The notes beneath the pieces are model-generated. The model worked only from the letters and a program-made list of their open reading frames with translations, made no database searches and had not been told where the DNA came from. DNA of 64,000 nucleotides, taken from assembly GCA_963512455.1 (NCBI GenBank), contig CAUPMJ010000009.1:104978-168977 (forward strand). Direction: 5' to 3'. This DNA is from Hylemonella sp963512455 (lineage in GTDB: Bacteria > Pseudomonadota > Gammaproteobacteria > Burkholderiales > Burkholderiaceae_C). Shown in pieces: positions 62,211 to 64,000 of the stretch (its first letter is position 1; the number at the start of each line of letters is the position of its first letter). The translations under genes and the position numbers were made by a program.

Positions 62211-64000
62211 ATGCCCATCCGACACCCTTTGCTTGCCAGCATCCTGATGATCCTGCTCCTGCCTGTCAGCTGGGCGCAGCCCCGCCCAGATGGATCGCCA
62301 GCAGCGACGGTGACCCCGGAGACACAGCAGGTGAACGAGGCCGGTAGCACGCCTCCCCCCACCATTGCCGACCTGGTCCTGCTGTTGCGCAGCTACAAGC
62401 CGGACCCGCAGCGTGTCAACGAATTGCGCACCCTGATCGAGGAACCCGTGCCAGGTGAAGGGACGCCCGCCGACCTGGCACGAGCCTGGCATAAAAAGGC
62501 CTTGATCGCCGAAGAATTGCAGCAAATCGAGAAGCGCACGGAATATCTGGGAAACGCACTGCCCTACGCGCGCCAGGCCAACCTGGAAGAGCTGGCACTG
62601 GGCGGCCTTCAGCGCATACGGTTTGAATATGCCACCAGTCTCTGGTACTCCAAAAGCGTTGCCGCGTCTCAGGAAAGCACACTTGAACTGGCCCTTGAGC
62701 TGGAAAAGTCCCCGCGGCTTCCTCCTCTGCTGCTGACGCTGTATTTCCATGTCATCACGAATTACGTCCACCTGGGCGATCTGGACAACGCACGGCTGGC
62801 CCTGGGAAAGGCGGATCTGCTGTACCGTCAATTGAGCAGGCGACCCCAGCTCGCCATGCGGCTGCCGCACTTTTCGAGTCTGCTCGAAACCGCGCGCGGC
62901 TTCGTGCTATTGCGTGAAGGCAAACTCGAAGAGGCAGAGCGCGCCTATCTGGCCGCCAGCCGCCAAGGCGAACGAAACGCGGAATACAACGCCGTCAATC
63001 AGAGGAACTTGCCCTTTGATATCCCCATGGACCGGATCCAGATGCGCAACAATTCGACGCGTCTTTTCCTGGCCCAGGCGCTGATCCAGCAGCAGCGACT
63101 GAACGAGGCGGAGGTGCTGCTGCGCGAGATCCTGAAAAGTTCGCTGGTACTCAATGGCCGCAACTCCTTCATCACGGGTCGCGCACTCTGGACCCTGTCA
63201 CTGGTGTTCACCCATCGCGGCCGCCATGCCGAGGCTGCGGTGCTGGCGCAGTGGGCGGACCGAGCCCTGCAGGAAGCCGGCTTCTCTGAAACCAGCCCGG
63301 CGCGCCTGAACGGCCGCACCATCCTGGCCAATGCCCTGACGGCCGCGGGCCGAGCTGACGAGGCCGTCGTCCTGTACGACGCCATACGTACCAAGGTCGG
63401 CAACGACACCCGCCTGGAAGAAGGCTTCGGCCAGGGCTCGCTGCTGTCCATCCGTGCCTACATCCTGACCAACCGCATCGACGACGCGCTGCGCGACGGC
63501 GACAACCTGCTGCGCCACACCACCCGCCACTTCGGCCCCGGCCACTACAACACCGCCGAAGCCCGCGCCTACCGCGCCATGGCCCTGCAGCGCGCCGGGC
63601 GGGTCGATGAAGCCCGCAAGGAATTCGCCGCTGCGGTTCCTATCCTGACCGACCCCGACAAGGTGGTGGGCAAGCAGAACGCCAGCATCGCGCGCACCAC
63701 CCGCCTGCGCCTGATCCTCAACGAGTACCTCCTCGTGCTGGTGGGCAACAAGGGCAGCCCCAGCGCCGCCGACACGGCCGAGGCCTTCCGCGTGGCCGAC
63801 GTGGCGCGCTGGCAGAGCGTGCAAAAGGCCCTGGCCGGCTCGGCCCTGCGCGCGGCCGCCGGCTCGCCCGAGCTGGGCGCCAGGATCAAGAAGGTCCAGG
63901 ACGCCGACGATGAGCTGCAGGCCGTCTACAAGAACCTGATCACCCAGCGCTCGGCCCCGCCCGAGCAGCAGCTGCCCACGGTCATCAAGGCCATGGAGCA
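62211..64000 (+). CDS. Exported TPR protein, likely CHAT-type (3' end outside window)
   Basis: At least 596 residues, no stop before the window's end. Signal peptide RHPLLASILMILLLPVSWAQ. Repeated helical pairs from about residue 100 to 480 look like tetratricopeptide repeats (VITNYVHLGDLDNARLALGK, FVLLREGKLEEAERAYLAAS, NALTAAGRADEAVVLYDAIR, MALQRAGRVDEARKEFAAAV). The last visible part, VADVARWQSVQKALAGSALR then KKVQDADDELQAVYKNLI, resembles the linker before CHAT (caspase-like) protease domains. The CHAT domain itself would be beyond the edge, so this is inference. Confidence 0.7.
   Translation, partial: MPIRHPLLASILMILLLPVSWAQPRPDGSPAATVTPETQQVNEAGSTPPPTIADLVLLLRSYKPDPQRVNELRTLIEEPVPGEGTPADLARAWHKKALIAEELQQIEKRTEYLGNALPYARQANLEELALGGLQRIRFEYATSLWYSKSVAASQESTLELALELEKSPRLPPLLLTLYFHVITNYVHLGDLDNARLALGKADLLYRQLSRRPQLAMRLPHFSSLLETARGFVLLREGKLEEAERAYLAASRQGERNAEYNAVNQRNLPFDIPMDRIQMRNNSTRLFLAQALIQQQRLNEAEVLLREILKSSLVLNGRNSFITGRALWTLSLVFTHRGRHAEAAVLAQWADRALQEAGFSETSPARLNGRTILANALTAAGRADEAVVLYDAIRTKVGNDTRLEEGFGQGSLLSIRAYILTNRIDDALRDGDNLLRHTTRHFGPGHYNTAEARAYRAMALQRAGRVDEARKEFAAAVPILTDPDKVVGKQNASIARTTRLRLILNEYLLVLVGNKGSPSAADTAEAFRVADVARWQSVQKALAGSALRAAAGSPELGARIKKVQDADDELQAVYKNLITQRSAPPEQQLPTVIKAME

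Overview
The window is typical chromosome of a high-GC betaproteobacterium. Gene content and order point to Burkholderiales, most likely the Comamonadaceae: mlaFEDACB, then an ABC exporter, ibaG, murA, hisGDCBHAFIE, a HIT protein and tatABC; pilMNOPQ-aroKB divergent from a class A penicillin-binding protein; cyaY divergent from lptM-lysA; and system II cytochrome c maturation beside msrPQ. No rRNA or tRNA gene was seen, so the taxonomic call rests on gene content and synteny alone.

Layout. 1-9.55 kb (minus strand): Tat translocase, a HIT hydrolase and the full set of histidine biosynthesis genes, with a hexose-phosphate mutarotase gene lodged between hisF and hisA. 9.56-16.7 kb (minus): murA, ibaG, an ABC-2 exporter pair and the Mla lipid-transport system. 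16.7-23.1 kb (minus): glutamate synthase gltBD, followed by a decayed second copy of the gltD tail and an intrinsic terminator that abuts mlaF. 23.1-28.4 kb (minus): a REP-associated transposase, a glycine-zipper lipoprotein, a methyltransferase, a DUF1415 protein, an MFS transporter and dgt. 28.4-35.2 kb (minus): aroB, aroK and pilQPONM, divergent from a PBP1A gene (plus). 37.97-38.3 kb: cyaY (minus).

38.3-43.57 kb is the unusual region. Five repeat-bounded units stand in tandem between cyaY and lptM. Each starts ATTACC (ATTCCT in the fifth) and ends GGTAAG, and every junction, including both outer ones, carries the same 5 bp, TACAA (TACAG once). Each unit holds one or two integron-type gene cassettes. 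In five of the seven cassettes the 7-13 bp at the 5' recombination core is complementary, perfectly or with one mismatch, to the start of the attC site at the 3' end, which is the hallmark of integron cassettes. No integrase or transposase gene is present here. I read it as an integrase-less cassette cluster packaged in MITE-like units and inserted 0 bp upstream of the cyaY start codon.

43.6-51.2 kb: lptM-lysA; an oxygen-binding di-iron protein gene behind a well-placed FNR/Anr-type promoter; msrQ-msrP; and ccsB-ccs1. 51.3-55.4 kb: cytochrome c4, the ysxC GTPase, an alpha/beta hydrolase and two LpxL-type acyltransferases. 55.5-64 kb: metK, then a surface-glycan set (GT9, GtrA-like and GT39/ArnT-like proteins), a small membrane protein, a sialidase-like membrane-anchored protein, and the start of a TPR protein that runs off the window.

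The genes are mostly housekeeping with an envelope emphasis: peptidoglycan (murA, PBP1A, lysA), outer-membrane lipid asymmetry (mla), lipid A acylation, type IV pili, periplasmic methionine repair and glycosyl transfer. MsrP carries a twin-arginine signal and would be a client of the Tat system encoded at the left end.
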